Below are positions 25,821 through 35,745 of a stretch of 64,000 nt of DNA, piece by piece. Source of the DNA: Bacteroidota bacterium (GTDB lineage Bacteria > Bacteroidota > Rhodothermia > Rhodothermales > JANQRZ01); the NCBI GenBank assembly GCA_038746285.1, contig JBCDKT010000005.1:48663-112662 (forward strand). Direction: 5' to 3'. Below the pieces are notes generated by a model, which ran no database searches, was not told where the DNA came from, and saw only the letters and a list, made by a program, of their open reading frames with translations. A program made the position numbers and the translations under genes. How positions within the stretch are numbered: the stretch's first letter is position 1; every line of letters starts with the position of its first letter.

Positions 25821-27311
25821 ATGCTCAACCTTCAGCAGAAGCAGTCGCTCCAGCAGAAGCTCTCGCCGCAGCAGATCCAGTACATCAAGCTGCTGCAGCT
25901 CCCCACGCTGGAGCTCGAACAGCGGATCAAGGAGGAGATGGAGATCAACCCCCTCCTCGAAGAGGGCGAGGAGGAGGAGGAGCAGGTCGTCCAGACCGAG
26001 GCCGACGAGCACCCCCAGGCCGAGGCGAAGGAGGCCGAGAAGGAGCGCGAGGCCGAGGGCGACAGAGACGACGAGTTCGACTGGGACGAGTTTCTGAACA
26101 GCTCGGACGACCTCTACGGCTACAAGGCCCGCGTGGACCACTCCGCCGAGGAAGAGCAGCGCGAGATCCCGATGCCCTACAAGTCCTCGATGGCCGAGCA
26201 CCTCCGCGACCAGATCGGGATGCTCGACTTCGACAGCACCCAGGAGCTCATCGCCGAGCAGATCATCGGGTCGATCGACGAGGACGGCTACCTCCGGCGG
26301 CCCATCGAGTCGATCGTGGACGACATCATGTTCAGCCAGGGCCTGATGCTGACCGACGACGACGTGGAGAAGGTTCTGAAGCGGCTCCAGCGCCTCGACC
26401 CCGTCGGGATCGCCAGCCGCGATCTCCGCGAGTGCCTCCTCGTCCAGCTCGAAGCGATGTCGGACGAGGTGGACGGCCGCGAGACCGCCATCGACATCGT
26501 GCGCGAGACGTACAAAGCGTTCACGATGAAGCACTTCGACACGCTCCTGCGCAAGCACAACCTCCACGAAGAGGAACTCAAGGAGGCGTTCGACCTCATC
26601 CAGCGCCTCGACCCCAAGCCGGGCGAGGGCGCCTTCGCCGCCAGCACCAACTACGTCACCCCGGACTTCACCGTCGAGGTCGTGGACGACGAGTTCATCA
26701 TCTCGCTCAACGGCCGCAACGCGCCGGAGCTGCGCATCAACCGGCACTACCGCCAGATGTGGCACGAGCTCTCGGCCAAGAAGAACGGGAAGGCCACCGG
26801 CGGCAAGAGCGACACCAAGCAGTTCCTCAAGAACCGGATGGAGAGCGCCCGGTGGTTCATCAACTCGATCAACCAGCGCCGCGCGACGATGATCAAGGTG
26901 ATGAACGCGATCGTCGAGCTCCAGGAGGACTTCTTCCGCGAGGGCGAGGGCAACCTCAAGCCGATGATCCTCAAGGACGTCGCCGAGCGCATCGGGATGG
27001 ACATCTCGACGATCTCGCGCGTGGTCAACGGCAAGTACGTCCAGACCGAGTGGGGCGTCTACGAGCTCAAGTACTTCTTCTCCGAGGGCCTCTCGACCGA
27101 GAGCGGCGAGGAGATCTCCAACAAGGAGGTCAAGGCCATCATCGAGCGGATCGTGGCCGAGGAGGACAAGGAGAAGCCGCTGTCCGACCAGAAGATCGCG
27201 TCGATGCTGGAGGAGCGCGGGTTCAAGATCGCCCGCCGCACCGTGACGAAGTACCGCGAGCAACTCGGCGTCCCCGTTGCCCGCCTCCGCAAGGAAATCG
27301 TCCTGGCGTAG
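25821..27311 (+). CDS. rpoN: RNA polymerase sigma-54 factor
   Basis: 496 residues. Gln-rich region I (LNLQQKQSLQQKLSPQQIQYIKLLQLPTLELEQ, residues 2-33) that contacts enhancer-binding ATPases, an acidic region II (about 45-80), then core-binding region and DNA-binding region III, with the RpoN box reading ARRTVTKYREQL near the C-terminus and the helix-turn-helix LKDVAERIGMDISTISRVV. All parts are intact. No enhancer-binding protein is encoded in this window. Confidence 0.98.
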   Translation: MLNLQQKQSLQQKLSPQQIQYIKLLQLPTLELEQRIKEEMEINPLLEEGEEEEEQVVQTEADEHPQAEAKEAEKEREAEGDRDDEFDWDEFLNSSDDLYGYKARVDHSAEEEQREIPMPYKSSMAEHLRDQIGMLDFDSTQELIAEQIIGSIDEDGYLRRPIESIVDDIMFSQGLMLTDDDVEKVLKRLQRLDPVGIASRDLRECLLVQLEAMSDEVDGRETAIDIVRETYKAFTMKHFDTLLRKHNLHEEELKEAFDLIQRLDPKPGEGAFAASTNYVTPDFTVEVVDDEFIISLNGRNAPELRINRHYRQMWHELSAKKNGKATGGKSDTKQFLKNRMESARWFINSINQRRATMIKVMNAIVELQEDFFREGEGNLKPMILKDVAERIGMDISTISRVVNGKYVQTEWGVYELKYFFSEGLSTESGEEISNKEVKAIIERIVAEEDKEKPLSDQKIASMLEERGFKIARRTVTKYREQLGVPVARLRKEIVLA

Positions 27312-27345
27312 CGACGAAGGGCGAACGACGGGTGTCGAATGGTCG

Positions 27346-27828
27346 TCACGCGGCGCGCGTCGTGCGAGCGAACGCGATGAAGTCCGTCCACGGTGGGTCT
27401 ACGTCGAGGGCACGAAGGGCGGTCGCCGCTTGGCCCCGGTGGTAGTGGCTGTGGAGGAACACGTGGGTCAGCACGTCGGCAACCGGCGTGCGGTACTCAG
27501 CCCCCTTCGAGTTGTGGTAGACCGCGTCCTGCTCTAGCCCGTCGTCGTCGAGGAGGTCCACGAACGCACCAAGCGCGTCGGCGGCCTGAGCGACGAGCGC
27601 GCGGCACCCGTCGGCGTCCACTTCGGGCCAGAAGTCGGCGGTGTGGCTTGCGGGCTGCGTGCCGGCGATGCGGCGGAGCCAGACCCGTTCGGACTCGGCG
27701 GCGTGGGCGAGGAAGCGGATCGGGCGCTCGTGCGCGTCGCGGAGCACCTCGGCGAGGCAGCAGTTCGCCCAGGCATCGTACCGGGCGAGGCGTCGCAGGC
27801 TGTCAAGGTCAGACGCGGTAGAAAGCAC
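27346..27828 (-). CDS. DinB family protein
   Basis: 160 residues from a GTG at 27828, chosen because the family begins with the helix LRRLARYDAWANCCLAEVL. The four-helix DinB/YfiT metalloenzyme fold is supported by FLAHAAESERVWLRRI and by the later HVFLHSHYHRGQAATALR, whose histidines with the earlier one form the usual three-His metal site. DinB-like proteins include bacillithiol and mycothiol S-transferases. Since bshA is encoded in this window, a bacillithiol transferase role is conceivable but unproven. Confidence 0.82.
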   Translation of the reverse strand: MLSTASDLDSLRRLARYDAWANCCLAEVLRDAHERPIRFLAHAAESERVWLRRIAGTQPASHTADFWPEVDADGCRALVAQAADALGAFVDLLDDDGLEQDAVYHNSKGAEYRTPVADVLTHVFLHSHYHRGQAATALRALDVDPPWTDFIAFARTTRAA

Positions 27829-28072
27829 GGGGTTAGAGAACGGATGGATGTCTCTCCGACCCCATCGTGAGGTGGCAGGCTCGGGCTGGCGAGGGCGATG
27901 CGGCGGCGGAGCGGTGAAATCGGACGGACAGTCGGGGCAAAGGGAACGCGTCCCCCACCAACCATCAGCGCTGTCAGTCGAAACGAGGCAGGTCGCGAGG
28001 TTGGCATACGAATTGGAGAGAAGACCTGTAACCCTTAGAGAGTTCCCCTCCACCGTCCCACGGTCCACCCCC

Positions 28073-28303
28073 ATGACTGCCTCCGTTGCACGCCCCGCCC
28101 TGCCTCTCCTTTTCGCCCACTACGTCGCCGGCAAGATGGCGCAGTCGCAGTGGGACCAGTTCGCCGACGCCTTCGACGAGGTGGAGGCGACGGCCGAAGA
28201 GCGGGCGGCCTTCGCGTGCTTCTACCTGGAGAACGCGAAGGACGGCGACGTGAAGCTGCCGAAGCCCGAGGAACTCAAGGACCTGCTCGCCGTGATGCGC
28301 TGA
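28073..28303 (+). CDS. Small hypothetical protein
   Basis: 76 residues, mostly helical and acidic: an N-terminal hydrophobic segment (ARPALPLLFAHYVAGKMA), then QSQWDQFADAFDEVEATAEERAAFACFYL, ending KLPKPEELKDLLAVMR. No recognised family. Coding is supported by its start position 244 nt into a divergent intergenic region and by a hairpin (28346-28378) 43 nt beyond the stop. Confidence 0.5.
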   Translation: MTASVARPALPLLFAHYVAGKMAQSQWDQFADAFDEVEATAEERAAFACFYLENAKDGDVKLPKPEELKDLLAVMR

Positions 28304-28345
28304 GCCGCCCCCCGACTGTCTCGCTGCACCGACCTCGTGCAGCCG

Positions 28346-28378
28346 GAGGCCCCACCTGGCATCGCTGGGCGGGGCCTC
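28346..28378 (+). terminator. Hairpin terminator after the small ORF, between convergent genes
   Basis: Perfect 8-bp arms GAGGCCCC and GGGGCCTC with a 17-nt loop, followed by GTTTGT. It may also serve gcvP on the other strand (stop at 28404). Confidence 0.55.
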
Positions 28379-28403
28379 GTTTGTCCCGGATCGCAAGACC
28401 GAC

Positions 28404-31274
28404 CTACTGATACTCCTCGACCGGCGGGCAGGAGCAGACGAGGTTGCGGTCGCCGTGGGCGTTGTCCACGCGGCTGACGGTCGGCCAGAACTTGGCCTCC
28501 TTCGTCCACGCCGCCGGATAGGCCGCCTGCTGCCGGGTGTAGGGCCGGTCCCACGCGTCGGCCGTCACGATCTCCGCCGTGTGAGGCGCGTGCCGGAGAG
28601 CACTCGTCTCCACGTCCGCCACGCCGAGCTCGATCTCCTGGATCTCGGAGCGGATCGAGATCATCGCGTCGCAGAAGCGGTCGAGTTCGTCCTTGACCTC
28701 GCTCTCGGTCGGCTCCACCATCAGCGTCCCAGCGACGGGCCAACTCATCGTCGGGGCGTGGAAGCCGTAGTCGATGAGGCGCTTGGCGACGTCTTCGGCC
28801 GTGACGCCCGCGTTCGAGAACGGGCGGAGGTCGAGGATGAACTCGTGGGCGACGTGGCCGCCGGCCCCGCGGAACAGGACATCGTAGTGCCCCTCGAGCC
28901 GGCGCGCCATGTAGTTGGCGTTGAGGATCGCAAGCTCCGTCGCCCGCGTCAGGCCCGGTCCGCCCATCATGGCGATGTAGGCCCACGAGATGAGGAGGAT
29001 CGACGCGCTGCCGTAGGGGGCAGCCGAGATGGGCGCGATGCCGCACTCTCCGCCGACGCCGTCCGTGACCGGGTGCGCCGGGAGGAACGGCGCGAGCGCC
29101 GCCGTGCAGCAGATCGGCCCCATGCCCGGGCCGCCGCCGCCGTGCGGGATCGAGAACGTCTTGTGCAGGTTGAGGTGGCACACGTCGATCCCGAAGTCGC
29201 CCGGCCGGCAGACGCCGACCTGGGCGTTCATGTTGGCCCCGTCCATGTAGACCAGGCCGCCGTTCGCGTGGATGATGTCGGCGATCTCGCGGACCGTCGG
29301 CTCGAAGACGCCGTGCGTGCTCGGGTAGGTGATCATGAGCGCGGCGAGGCGGTCGGCGTGCTGCTCCGCCTTCGCCGTCAGGTCGTCCATGTCCACGTTG
29401 CCGTCGCCGTCGCTCTGGACCACGACGACCTCCATCCCGGCCATGACCGCGCTCGCGGGGTTCGTGCCGTGCGCGCTCGACGGGATGAGGCAGACCGTGC
29501 GGTCCGCGTTGCCCCGGTCGAGGTGGTAGGCGCGGATCGTCATCAGGCCGGCGAACTCGCCCTGCGCGCCGGAGTTGGGCTGGAGGCTGACGGCGGCGAA
29601 GCCGGTGATCTCGGCGAGCCAGCCGGCGAGCTCGTCCATCATCTCGTGGTAGCCCGCGGCCTGCTCGGCCGGCGCGAACGGGTGGAGCCCAGAGAAGCCG
29701 GGGAGCGTGACGGGCATCATCTCGGCCGTCGCGTTGAGCTTCATCGTGCAGCTCCCGAGCGGGATCATCGCGTGCGCCAGCGAGAGGTCGCGGTTCTCGA
29801 GCCGCTTGAGGTAACGCAGCATCTCGGTCTCGCTGCGGTAGCGGTGGAACGTCGGGTGCGTCATGAAGGCCGACGTGCGCCCGTGCGCGCCTTCGTAATC
29901 GAGCACGGTCTCCTCGGCGAGTTCGTCGGCGTCGAGCGTCTCGTCGGCACCGAAGACCGCGAGGAGGTCGCGCACGTCGTCCATCCCGACGGTCTCGTCG
30001 AGGGCGATGCCGAGCGTGCCATCCTCGAAGCGGCGCAGGTTAATCCCGAACTCGGCGGCGCGCGCGGTCACGGCGCCCGTGTCGCCCACGCGGACGCGGA
30101 GCGTGTCGAAGTAGTCGGCGTGCAGGACCTCGTGCCCGAGGCGGCCGAGGCCGGCGGCGAGGAGGCGGGCGTACCCGTGGATGCGCCGGGCGATCCGGGT
30201 CAGCCCGTCGGGGCCGTGGTAGACGGCGTACATCGAGGCGATGACGGCGAGGAGGACCTGGGCGGTGCAGATGTTCGAGGTCGCCTTCTCGCGGCGGATG
30301 TGCTGCTCGCGCGTCTGGAGCGCCATGCGCAGCGCGGGCTTGCCCTCGGCGTCGACCGAGAGGCCGATGATGCGGCCCGGAATCTTGCGCTTGAAGGTGT
30401 CGGTCGTGGCAAAGAACGCGGCGTGCGGGCCGCCGTAGCCCATCGGGACGCCGAAGCGCTGCGAGTTGCCGACGGCCACGTCGGCCCCGAACTCGCCCGG
30501 CGGGGTCAGGAGCGTGAGCGCCATCAGGTCGGTGGCGACGGCGACGAAGGCTCCGGCCTCGTGCGCAGCCTCGCAGACCGCGGCGTAGTCCTCGACCGCG
30601 CCGTCGGTCGCCGGGTACTGCAGCAGCGCGCCGACCGTGTCGCCGTCGAACGCAAACTCGGCCGGGCCGGCCACGACCACCTCGACGCCGATCGGCTCGG
30701 CGCGGCCCTCGACGACGGCGATGGTCTGCGGGTGGCAGTTCGCGGCGACGAAGAAGCGCGAGCGCTTGCCGCGCGCCTGGCCGAAGAACATGCTCATCGC
30801 CTCGGCGGCGGCCGTGCCCTCGTCGAGGAGCGAGGCGTTGGCGATCGGCAGCCCGGTCAGGTCGCCGACGGCGGTCTGAAAGTTCAGAAGCGCTTCCAGC
30901 CGGCCCTGCGCGATCTCGGCCTGGTACGGGGTGTACTGCGTGTACCAGCCCGGATTCTCGAGGACGTTGCGCAGGATGACGGGCGGCGTGACGGTGCCGG
31001 CGTAGCCCATCCCGATGTACGACCGGTAGACCTCGTTCTTCGCGGCCAGGGTGCGGGCGCGCTCCAGCAGGTCGGCCTCGGTGAGCGCCTCGGGGAGGTC
31101 GAGCGCTCGCTCGGCGCGGATGGCGTCCGGGACGACGGCGTCGGAGAGGGCGTCGAGCGAGTCCACGCCGAGGGCGTCGAGCATGGCCTGGACGCCCTCG
31201 GCGGCAGGGCCGTTGTGGCGGCCCTCGAAGCGGTCCGGGTGGTCGAGGATGGAGCGGTCGGAAGCGATCTGCAT
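28404..31274 (-). CDS. gcvP: Glycine dehydrogenase (decarboxylating), P protein
   Basis: 956 residues, the single-chain form. PLP enzyme of the glycine cleavage system that decarboxylates glycine and passes aminomethyl to Gcv[43 protein letters not shown] and [12 protein letters not shown] in the N-half; [36 protein letters not shown] and the PLP-lysine segment [20 protein letters not shown] in the C-half. The other gcv genes are not in this window. It is divergently placed from nothing: rnc follows upstream in the same direction, 116 nt away. Confidence 0.98.
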   Translation of the reverse strand: MQIASDRSILDHPDRFEGRHNGPAAEGVQAMLDALGVDSLDALSDAVVPDAIRAERALDLPEALTEADLLERARTLAAKNEVYRSYIGMGYAGTVTPPVILRNVLENPGWYTQYTPYQAEIAQGRLEALLNFQTAVGDLTGLPIANASLLDEGTAAAEAMSMFFGQARGKRSRFFVAANCHPQTIAVVEGRAEPIGVEVVVAGPAEFAFDGDTVGALLQYPATDGAVEDYAAVCEAAHEAGAFVAVATDLMALTLLTPPGEFGADVAVGNSQRFGVPMGYGGPHAAFFATTDTFKRKIPGRIIGLSVDAEGKPALRMALQTREQHIRREKATSNICTAQVLLAVIASMYAVYHGPDGLTRIARRIHGYARLLAAGLGRLGHEVLHADYFDTLRVRVGDTGAVTARAAEFGINLRRFEDGTLGIALDETVGMDDVRDLLAVFGADETLDADELAEETVLDYEGAHGRTSAFMTHPTFHRYRSETEMLRYLKRLENRDLSLAHAMIPLGSCTMKLNATAEMMPVTLPGFSGLHPFAPAEQAAGYHEMMDELAGWLAEITGFAAVSLQPNSGAQGEFAGLMTIRAYHLDRGNADRTVCLIPSSAHGTNPASAVMAGMEVVVVQSDGDGNVDMDDLTAKAEQHADRLAALMITYPSTHGVFEPTVREIADIIHANGGLVYMDGANMNAQVGVCRPGDFGIDVCHLNLHKTFSIPHGGGGPGMGPICCTAALAPFLPAHPVTDGVGGECGIAPISAAPYGSASILLISWAYIAMMGGPGLTRATELAILNANYMARRLEGHYDVLFRGAGGHVAHEFILDLRPFSNAGVTAEDVAKRLIDYGFHAPTMSWPVAGTLMVEPTESEVKDELDRFCDAMISIRSEIQEIELGVADVETSALRHAPHTAEIVTADAWDRPYTRQQAAYPAAWTKEAKFWPTVSRVDNAHGDRNLVCSCPPVEEYQ

Positions 31275-31390
31275 CGTCGATAAGAGCGGAAGAACGGAGG
31301 GAAGGAAGAGCGGAAGAGGTCAGGGTTCAGCGCCGAGCCATCTTTCGCTCGTCCCCGCTTTCGCTCGTTCTCTCTTAACAGCCGCCGGGC

Positions 31391-32263
31391 CTATTGTTTC
31401 GCGCCGAGGGCCGCCTCCGCCTGTTCTTCGCGGAGCCGGTCCAGAGCTTCGTGGGCGGCCTGCTGCTCGGCCTGCTTTTTCGAGCGGGCGCGGCCTACGC
31501 CGAGCGCCTGGCCGGCCACCACCACCTCGACCGTGAAGCGGCGGTCGTGGCTCGGCCCCTCCTCGGCGATGACGTGGTAGGCGGGCTGCGTGTGCCCATC
31601 GGCCTGGACGTGCTCCAGCAGCATGCTCTTGAAGTTGCTCCGCTGCGTCGAGACGGCGTCCATGTCCACATGCTCGTCGAGCAGGTCGAAGACGAACGTC
31701 CGGGCGGCGTCGAAGCCGAGGTCGAGGTAGACCGCGCCGAGGACGGCCTCGAAGGCGTCGGCGAGGATCGTCGGGTTGCTCCGGCCCTCGCCCTGGGCCA
31801 TGTTGGGCGAGAGCAGCAGCAGGTCGCCGAGGCCGAGCGTCTCGGCATACGAGGCGAGCATGGGCCCGTTGACGAGCTTGGCCCGGATACGGGTCAGGAA
31901 GCCCTCGTTTCGGTCGGGGAACGCGTCGTAGAGCCGCTCGCCGACGATCACGCCGAGGACAGCGTCGCCGAGGAACTCGAGCCGCTCGTTGCTCTTGAGG
32001 TGGCTGTCGGTCTGGCCGCGCAGGACGGAGCGGTGGCGGAGCGCGCGCTCGTAGAGCGACAGGTCGTTCACTGGCCGCCCGACGTAGGCCTCGATGCGGG
32101 CGCGGGAGACGGCGCAGCCCTCGTCGCCCGAAGCCGACAGGTCGGACGCCGAGCCTGATCGCCGGCGAAGCGCGCGGAGCCGCTTGGCGAGGGTAGAGGC
32201 GAGATGCCGGAGGCGGAGCAAGAGGCCGCCCTGCGTCGTGTCAGTCGTATCAGAAGGTGCCAC
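31391..32263 (-). CDS. rnc: Ribonuclease III
   Basis: 290 residues. Double-strand-specific endoribonuclease for rRNA and mRNA processing. Signature NERLEFLGDAVLGVIV with catalytic Glu/Asp residues, a second acidic site ADAFEAVLGAVYLDLG, then a C-terminal dsRNA-binding domain (LLEHVQADGHTQPAYHVIAEEG and KKQAEQQAAHEALDRL). The N-terminus has ~55 extra basic residues (LAKRLRALRRRSG) before the family core. A later start cannot be excluded. Confidence 0.96.
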   Translation of the reverse strand: MAPSDTTDTTQGGLLLRLRHLASTLAKRLRALRRRSGSASDLSASGDEGCAVSRARIEAYVGRPVNDLSLYERALRHRSVLRGQTDSHLKSNERLEFLGDAVLGVIVGERLYDAFPDRNEGFLTRIRAKLVNGPMLASYAETLGLGDLLLLSPNMAQGEGRSNPTILADAFEAVLGAVYLDLGFDAARTFVFDLLDEHVDMDAVSTQRSNFKSMLLEHVQADGHTQPAYHVIAEEGPSHDRRFTVEVVVAGQALGVGRARSKKQAEQQAAHEALDRLREEQAEAALGAKQ

Positions 32264-32345
32264 GGCAAAGGGGTTGGTGCTACGTAGCTAATCTCCCCTT
32301 TTTCGACTTGAAACGCAAGCCGCCTCCCGTATTTATCCTACCCTC

Positions 32346-33713
32346 ATGGCTGACATCACCACCGTCAACCCCGCCACCGGCGACGCGCTCGCGTCCTACG
32401 CCTACCACACCGGCGCCGAGACGGAGGCAATCCTCGCCTCGGCGGCCGACGCGTTCGCGCACCACCGCACCACCTCGTTCGCCGAGCGCGCCGAGGCGAT
32501 GCAGCGCCTCGCGGACGGCCTCGACGCCGAGAAGCACGACCTCGGCGCGCTGATGACCCGCGAGATGGGCAAACCTATCGGGCAGGCCGTCGCCGAGGTG
32601 GAGAAGTGCGTGTGGGTCTGCCGGTACTACGCCGAGCGCGCCGAGGCGCAGCTCGCCGAGGAGCCGGTCGAGACGGAGGCAGCGAAGAGCCGGGTCGTCT
32701 ACCAGCCGCTCGGGGCGGTGGTGGCGGTGATGCCGTGGAACTTCCCGCTGTGGCAGGCCTTCCGCTTCGCCGCGCCGACCGTGATGGCGGGCAACGTCGG
32801 CGTCCTCAAGCACGCCGAGAGGGTCCAGGGCTGCGCCGAGGCGATGGAGCGCCTGTTCCGCGAGGCCGGATTTGGGCCGGGCGTCTTCCAGAACCTCCGC
32901 GTCCCGCACGAGCGCTTCGAGGCCGTCGTCGCCGACCGCCGGGTGCGCGGCGTGACCCTGACGGGCAGCGTCAAGGCGGGCCGGGCCGTCGCCGCGCTCG
33001 CCGGGCAGCACCTCAAGCCGACCGTCCTCGAACTCGGCGGCTCTGATCCGTTCATTGTCCTCGCCGACGCGGACCTCGACCGCGCCGTCGAAGTCGGCGT
33101 CCAGGGCCGGACCCAGAACAACGGGCAGAGCTGCATCGCCGCGAAGCGGTTCGTCCTAGAGCAGCCCATCGCCGAGGCGTTCACCGAGCGGTTCGTCGAG
33201 GCGATGGAGGCCCTCGCGGTCGGCGACCCGATGGACGAGGCGACGGACGTCGGCCCGCTCGCCCGCGCCGATCTACGCGACACGGTCCACGACCAGGTCG
33301 AGCGCGCCGTCGCGGGCGGAGCCGACCTCCTCGCCGGCGGGCAGCCGCTCGACGGTGCCGGGTTTTACTACCCGCCGACGGTCCTCGGGGGCGTCGAGCG
33401 CGGGACGGTCGCCTTCGAGGAGGAAATCTTCGGCCCCGTCGCCTCGCTCGTCGTGGCAGCGGACGCAGACGAGGCGGTCGACCTCGCCAATGACACCACC
33501 TTCGGCCTCGGCGGGGCGGTCTTCACCGAGGACGCGGCGAAGGGCGAAGCGATTGCGCGGCGGCTCGACTGCGGCTGCGCCTTCGTCAACGACCTCGTTA
33601 AGAGCCACCCGCACCTGCCCTTCGGCGGTATCAAAGACAGCGGCTACGGGCGCGAGCTATCGAAGCTGGGCATCCGCGCCTTCGTCAACGCCAAGACGCT
33701 GTGGGTGACGTGA
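32346..33713 (+). CDS. NAD(P)-dependent succinate-semialdehyde dehydrogenase-like aldehyde dehydrogenase
   Basis: 455 residues. Class ALDH fold: VVAVMPWNFPLWQAFRFAAP (cofactor site), GVTLTGSVKAGRAVA, general-base Glu in VLELGGSDPFIVL, nucleophile Cys in NNGQSCIAAKRF and EEEIFGPVASLVV. VNDLVKSHPHLPFGGIKDSGYGRE at the end is typical of the short GabD/YneI-like subgroup that oxidises succinate semialdehyde. Divergent from rnc with 82 nt between starts. Substrate assigned from subgroup resemblance. Confidence 0.9.
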   Translation: MADITTVNPATGDALASYAYHTGAETEAILASAADAFAHHRTTSFAERAEAMQRLADGLDAEKHDLGALMTREMGKPIGQAVAEVEKCVWVCRYYAERAEAQLAEEPVETEAAKSRVVYQPLGAVVAVMPWNFPLWQAFRFAAPTVMAGNVGVLKHAERVQGCAEAMERLFREAGFGPGVFQNLRVPHERFEAVVADRRVRGVTLTGSVKAGRAVAALAGQHLKPTVLELGGSDPFIVLADADLDRAVEVGVQGRTQNNGQSCIAAKRFVLEQPIAEAFTERFVEAMEALAVGDPMDEATDVGPLARADLRDTVHDQVERAVAGGADLLAGGQPLDGAGFYYPPTVLGGVERGTVAFEEEIFGPVASLVVAADADEAVDLANDTTFGLGGAVFTEDAAKGEAIARRLDCGCAFVNDLVKSHPHLPFGGIKDSGYGRELSKLGIRAFVNAKTLWVT

Positions 33714-33784
33714 CGAGCTACAAATGTCGAGTGATGAATGGTAGTTTGCGCCCTCCAGCTTTCGCTTCCCAACGTCTCGACCCG

Positions 33785-34096
33785 ATGAGCCCCTTCCTCA
33801 TTCCCATCGTCGCCATCATCGCGTGGGCCGTCGTTCAGGTAACGCGCAACCGGGCGAAGGGCGGTCCAGCCCTGGCCGAACTCGACGCGCTCCGGCAGCG
33901 GCTCGATGCGTCGGAGGCGGAGCGCGAGCGGCTCACCGCACGCATCCAGAACCTCGAAGCGATCGTGACGACGGAGACGTTCGACCTCCTGAAGCAGGAC
34001 CCGGAGGCAGCGAAGGCACGGCTCGATCTGCCGGACGACCCGGAGCCGCTGCCCGAGGAAGAAGCCGCCCGCCTCGCCAAGCGGATGCGGTCGTGA
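33785..34096 (+). CDS. Small membrane-anchored coiled-coil protein (PspB-like layout)
   Basis: 103 residues from the ATG at 33785. N-terminal helix (SPFLIPIVAIIAWAVVQVTR) followed by a charged helix with heptad-like spacing (LAELDALRQRLDASEAERERLTARIQNLEAIV), then an acidic Pro-rich tail. The size and layout are those of PspB-type phage-shock proteins, including LEAIVTTETFDL near the C-terminus of the helix. No pspA or pspC is nearby, so function is inferred from shape only. Confidence 0.6.
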   Translation: MSPFLIPIVAIIAWAVVQVTRNRAKGGPALAELDALRQRLDASEAERERLTARIQNLEAIVTTETFDLLKQDPEAAKARLDLPDDPEPLPEEEAARLAKRMRS

Positions 34097-34143
34097 GCAC
34101 CCTGGCGTGCCGTGCAAGGTGAAGGCCGGTGCCAGCCAGGACG

Positions 34144-34172
34144 GTCGGGCGACCACATGGGATCGCCCCTAC
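34144..34172. repeat. Dispersed palindrome, GTAGGGGCG family, degenerate copy 4
   Basis: GTCGGGCGACC and GGGATCGCCCCTAC face each other across ACAT, upstream of the beta-CASP gene. The right arm keeps the family's CGCCCCTAC end; the left arm has decayed. Confidence 0.55.
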
Positions 34173-34236
34173 GAGTGCCCGTTCCTGGCATCCCGCCATA
34201 CTCAATCCTCCGATCTCTCCATCTTCCGATCTCCCG

Positions 34237-35634
34237 ATGATCCTCACCTTCTGGGGCGCCGCCCAAACCGTCACCGGCTCGATGCACCTCGTCGAACTGG
34301 AAAGCGGCCACACCCTGCTGCTCGACTGCGGGCTCTTCCAGGGCCGCCGCGCCGAAGCCAAAGCCATCAACGGCACCTTCCCCGCCGAGCCGGCGGAGAT
34401 CGACGCCGTGCTCCTCTCGCACGCGCACATCGACCACGCGGGGATGCTGCCCGGGCTCTACCGCGCCGGCTTCCGGGGCTGCGTCTACGCCACCCACGCC
34501 ACGCGCGACCTGTGCGCGCTGATGCTCCTCGACAGCGCCCACATTCAGGAGAAAGACGCCCGCTTCTTCAACAAGAGCATTCGCAAGAAAGACGAGGCGC
34601 GAGTCGAGCCGCTCTACACCAAAGACGACGCCGAGGGCGTGCTGAACCTCTTCGTCGGCGTCGGCTACCGGCGGCCGTTCCACCCGGTTGCGGGCTGCGA
34701 GGTCGAGTACCGCGACGCGGGCCACATCCTCGGCTCGGCGACGATGACGCTGACGGTCACCGAGGGCGGACGGCAGAAGCGGCTCGGCTTCACCGGCGAC
34801 CTCGGCAACCCCGGCCGACCCATCCTCCGCGACCCGCAGCCGATGCTGCCGTGCGACTGGCTGATCTCGGAATCGACCTACGGCGGTAAGACGCACGAGC
34901 CGGCCGGCAAGGCGAAAGACGAACTCGCCGACGTGGTCAGCCGGACGGCCGGGCGCGGCGGCAAGGTCATCATCCCCGCCTTCGCCGTCGGGCGGACGCA
35001 GGAGCTGGTCTACGCCCTCGACCAACTCTGGAACGAGGACTGGATTCCGCACATCCCCGTCTTCGTCGACAGCCCGCTCGCGGTCAATGTCACCGGCGTC
35101 TTCCAGACCCACCCCGAGTGCTACGACCGCGAGCTGCACGAGTACCTCCTCACCGACGACGACCCGTTCGGGTTCGAGCGCCTGGAGTACGTCCGCAAAG
35201 CCGAGCGCTCGAAGGAACTGAACGGCATGCGCGTCCCGATGGTGATTATTTCCGCGAGCGGGATGGCCGAGCACGGGCGCATCCTCCACCACCTCCGCAA
35301 CAACGTCGAGGACCCGAAGAGCACGGTGATGATCGTCGGCTACCAGGCCGAGCACACCCTCGGCAAGCGGCTCGTCGAGCGCCGGGAGGAGGTCAAGATC
35401 TTCGGCCGGCCGCACCGGCTGAGGGCCGAGGTCGCCGTGATGAACTACTTCTCCGCCCACGCCGACGAGCCCGGCCTCGTGCGCTTCATCGGCGCGCTCG
35501 ACCAAGACCGGCTCCAGACCGTCTTCCTCGTCCACGGCGACCCCGAACGCCAGCAGAAGCTCGAAGCCGCGCTAGGAAATGCTGGAATCATCGCCGTCGA
35601 GAACCCAGCGCGCGGCGAGTCGGTGACGCTTTAA
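34237..35634 (+). CDS. Metallo-beta-lactamase fold, beta-CASP RNA hydrolase
   Basis: 465 residues from the ATG at 34237. Zinc-binding HxHxDH in LSHAHIDHAGMLPGLY, further ligands in HILGSATM and FTGDLGNPGRP, a beta-CASP insert (IIPAFAVGRTQELVYAL, DSPLAVNVTGVF), and the C-terminal RNA-specificity region with SASGMAEHGRILHHL and NYFSAHADEPGLVRF. The family includes RNA exo- and endonucleases like the YSH1/CPSF73 group. The upstream leader has a run of CCGATCTC-type repeats and the palindrome at 34144. The stop at 35634 abuts a receptor-gene fragment. Confidence 0.93.
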   Translation: MILTFWGAAQTVTGSMHLVELESGHTLLLDCGLFQGRRAEAKAINGTFPAEPAEIDAVLLSHAHIDHAGMLPGLYRAGFRGCVYATHATRDLCALMLLDSAHIQEKDARFFNKSIRKKDEARVEPLYTKDDAEGVLNLFVGVGYRRPFHPVAGCEVEYRDAGHILGSATMTLTVTEGGRQKRLGFTGDLGNPGRPILRDPQPMLPCDWLISESTYGGKTHEPAGKAKDELADVVSRTAGRGGKVIIPAFAVGRTQELVYALDQLWNEDWIPHIPVFVDSPLAVNVTGVFQTHPECYDRELHEYLLTDDDPFGFERLEYVRKAERSKELNGMRVPMVIISASGMAEHGRILHHLRNNVEDPKSTVMIVGYQAEHTLGKRLVERREEVKIFGRPHRLRAEVAVMNYFSAHADEPGLVRFIGALDQDRLQTVFLVHGDPERQQKLEAALGNAGIIAVENPARGESVTL

Positions 35635-35635
35635 T

Positions 35636-35666
35636 GCTCGGCGCGGAGGCCGAAGAGGAGGGTGCG
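35636..35666 (-). repeat. 31-bp direct repeat, left copy (3'-end fragment of a TonB-receptor gene)
   Basis: Identical over 31 bp to 37004-37034, which is the 3' end of the intact TonB-dependent receptor gene. On the minus strand the wider region encodes RPGLPRTLLFGLRAEH and a stop (TAA at 35632-35634), the typical receptor C-terminus. Similarity fades beyond about 35685. The TetR and DUF4345 genes lie between the two copies. Confidence 0.8.
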
Positions 35667-35745
35667 CGGCAGGCCGGGTCGCGTCCCGCCAGACGGTGCG
35701 CGCCTACGGCTGGAAGTCTCGCAGTTGGAAGCCTCGCGGCACGCC

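Noticed and set aside
25284..27311. A fusion of an Arg-rich domain to RpoN
   Set aside because: The N-terminal part is the DUF3109 gene in another frame; sigma-54 proteins begin at the ATG at 25821.
28455..31283. A 942-codon open frame opposite gcvP, and similar long frames opposite coxA (3543-5261), the FecA-like receptor (37704-39680) and the second receptor (49212-52004)
   Set aside because: All mirror real genes in the complementary frame. Composition is biased and no protein family is recognisable.
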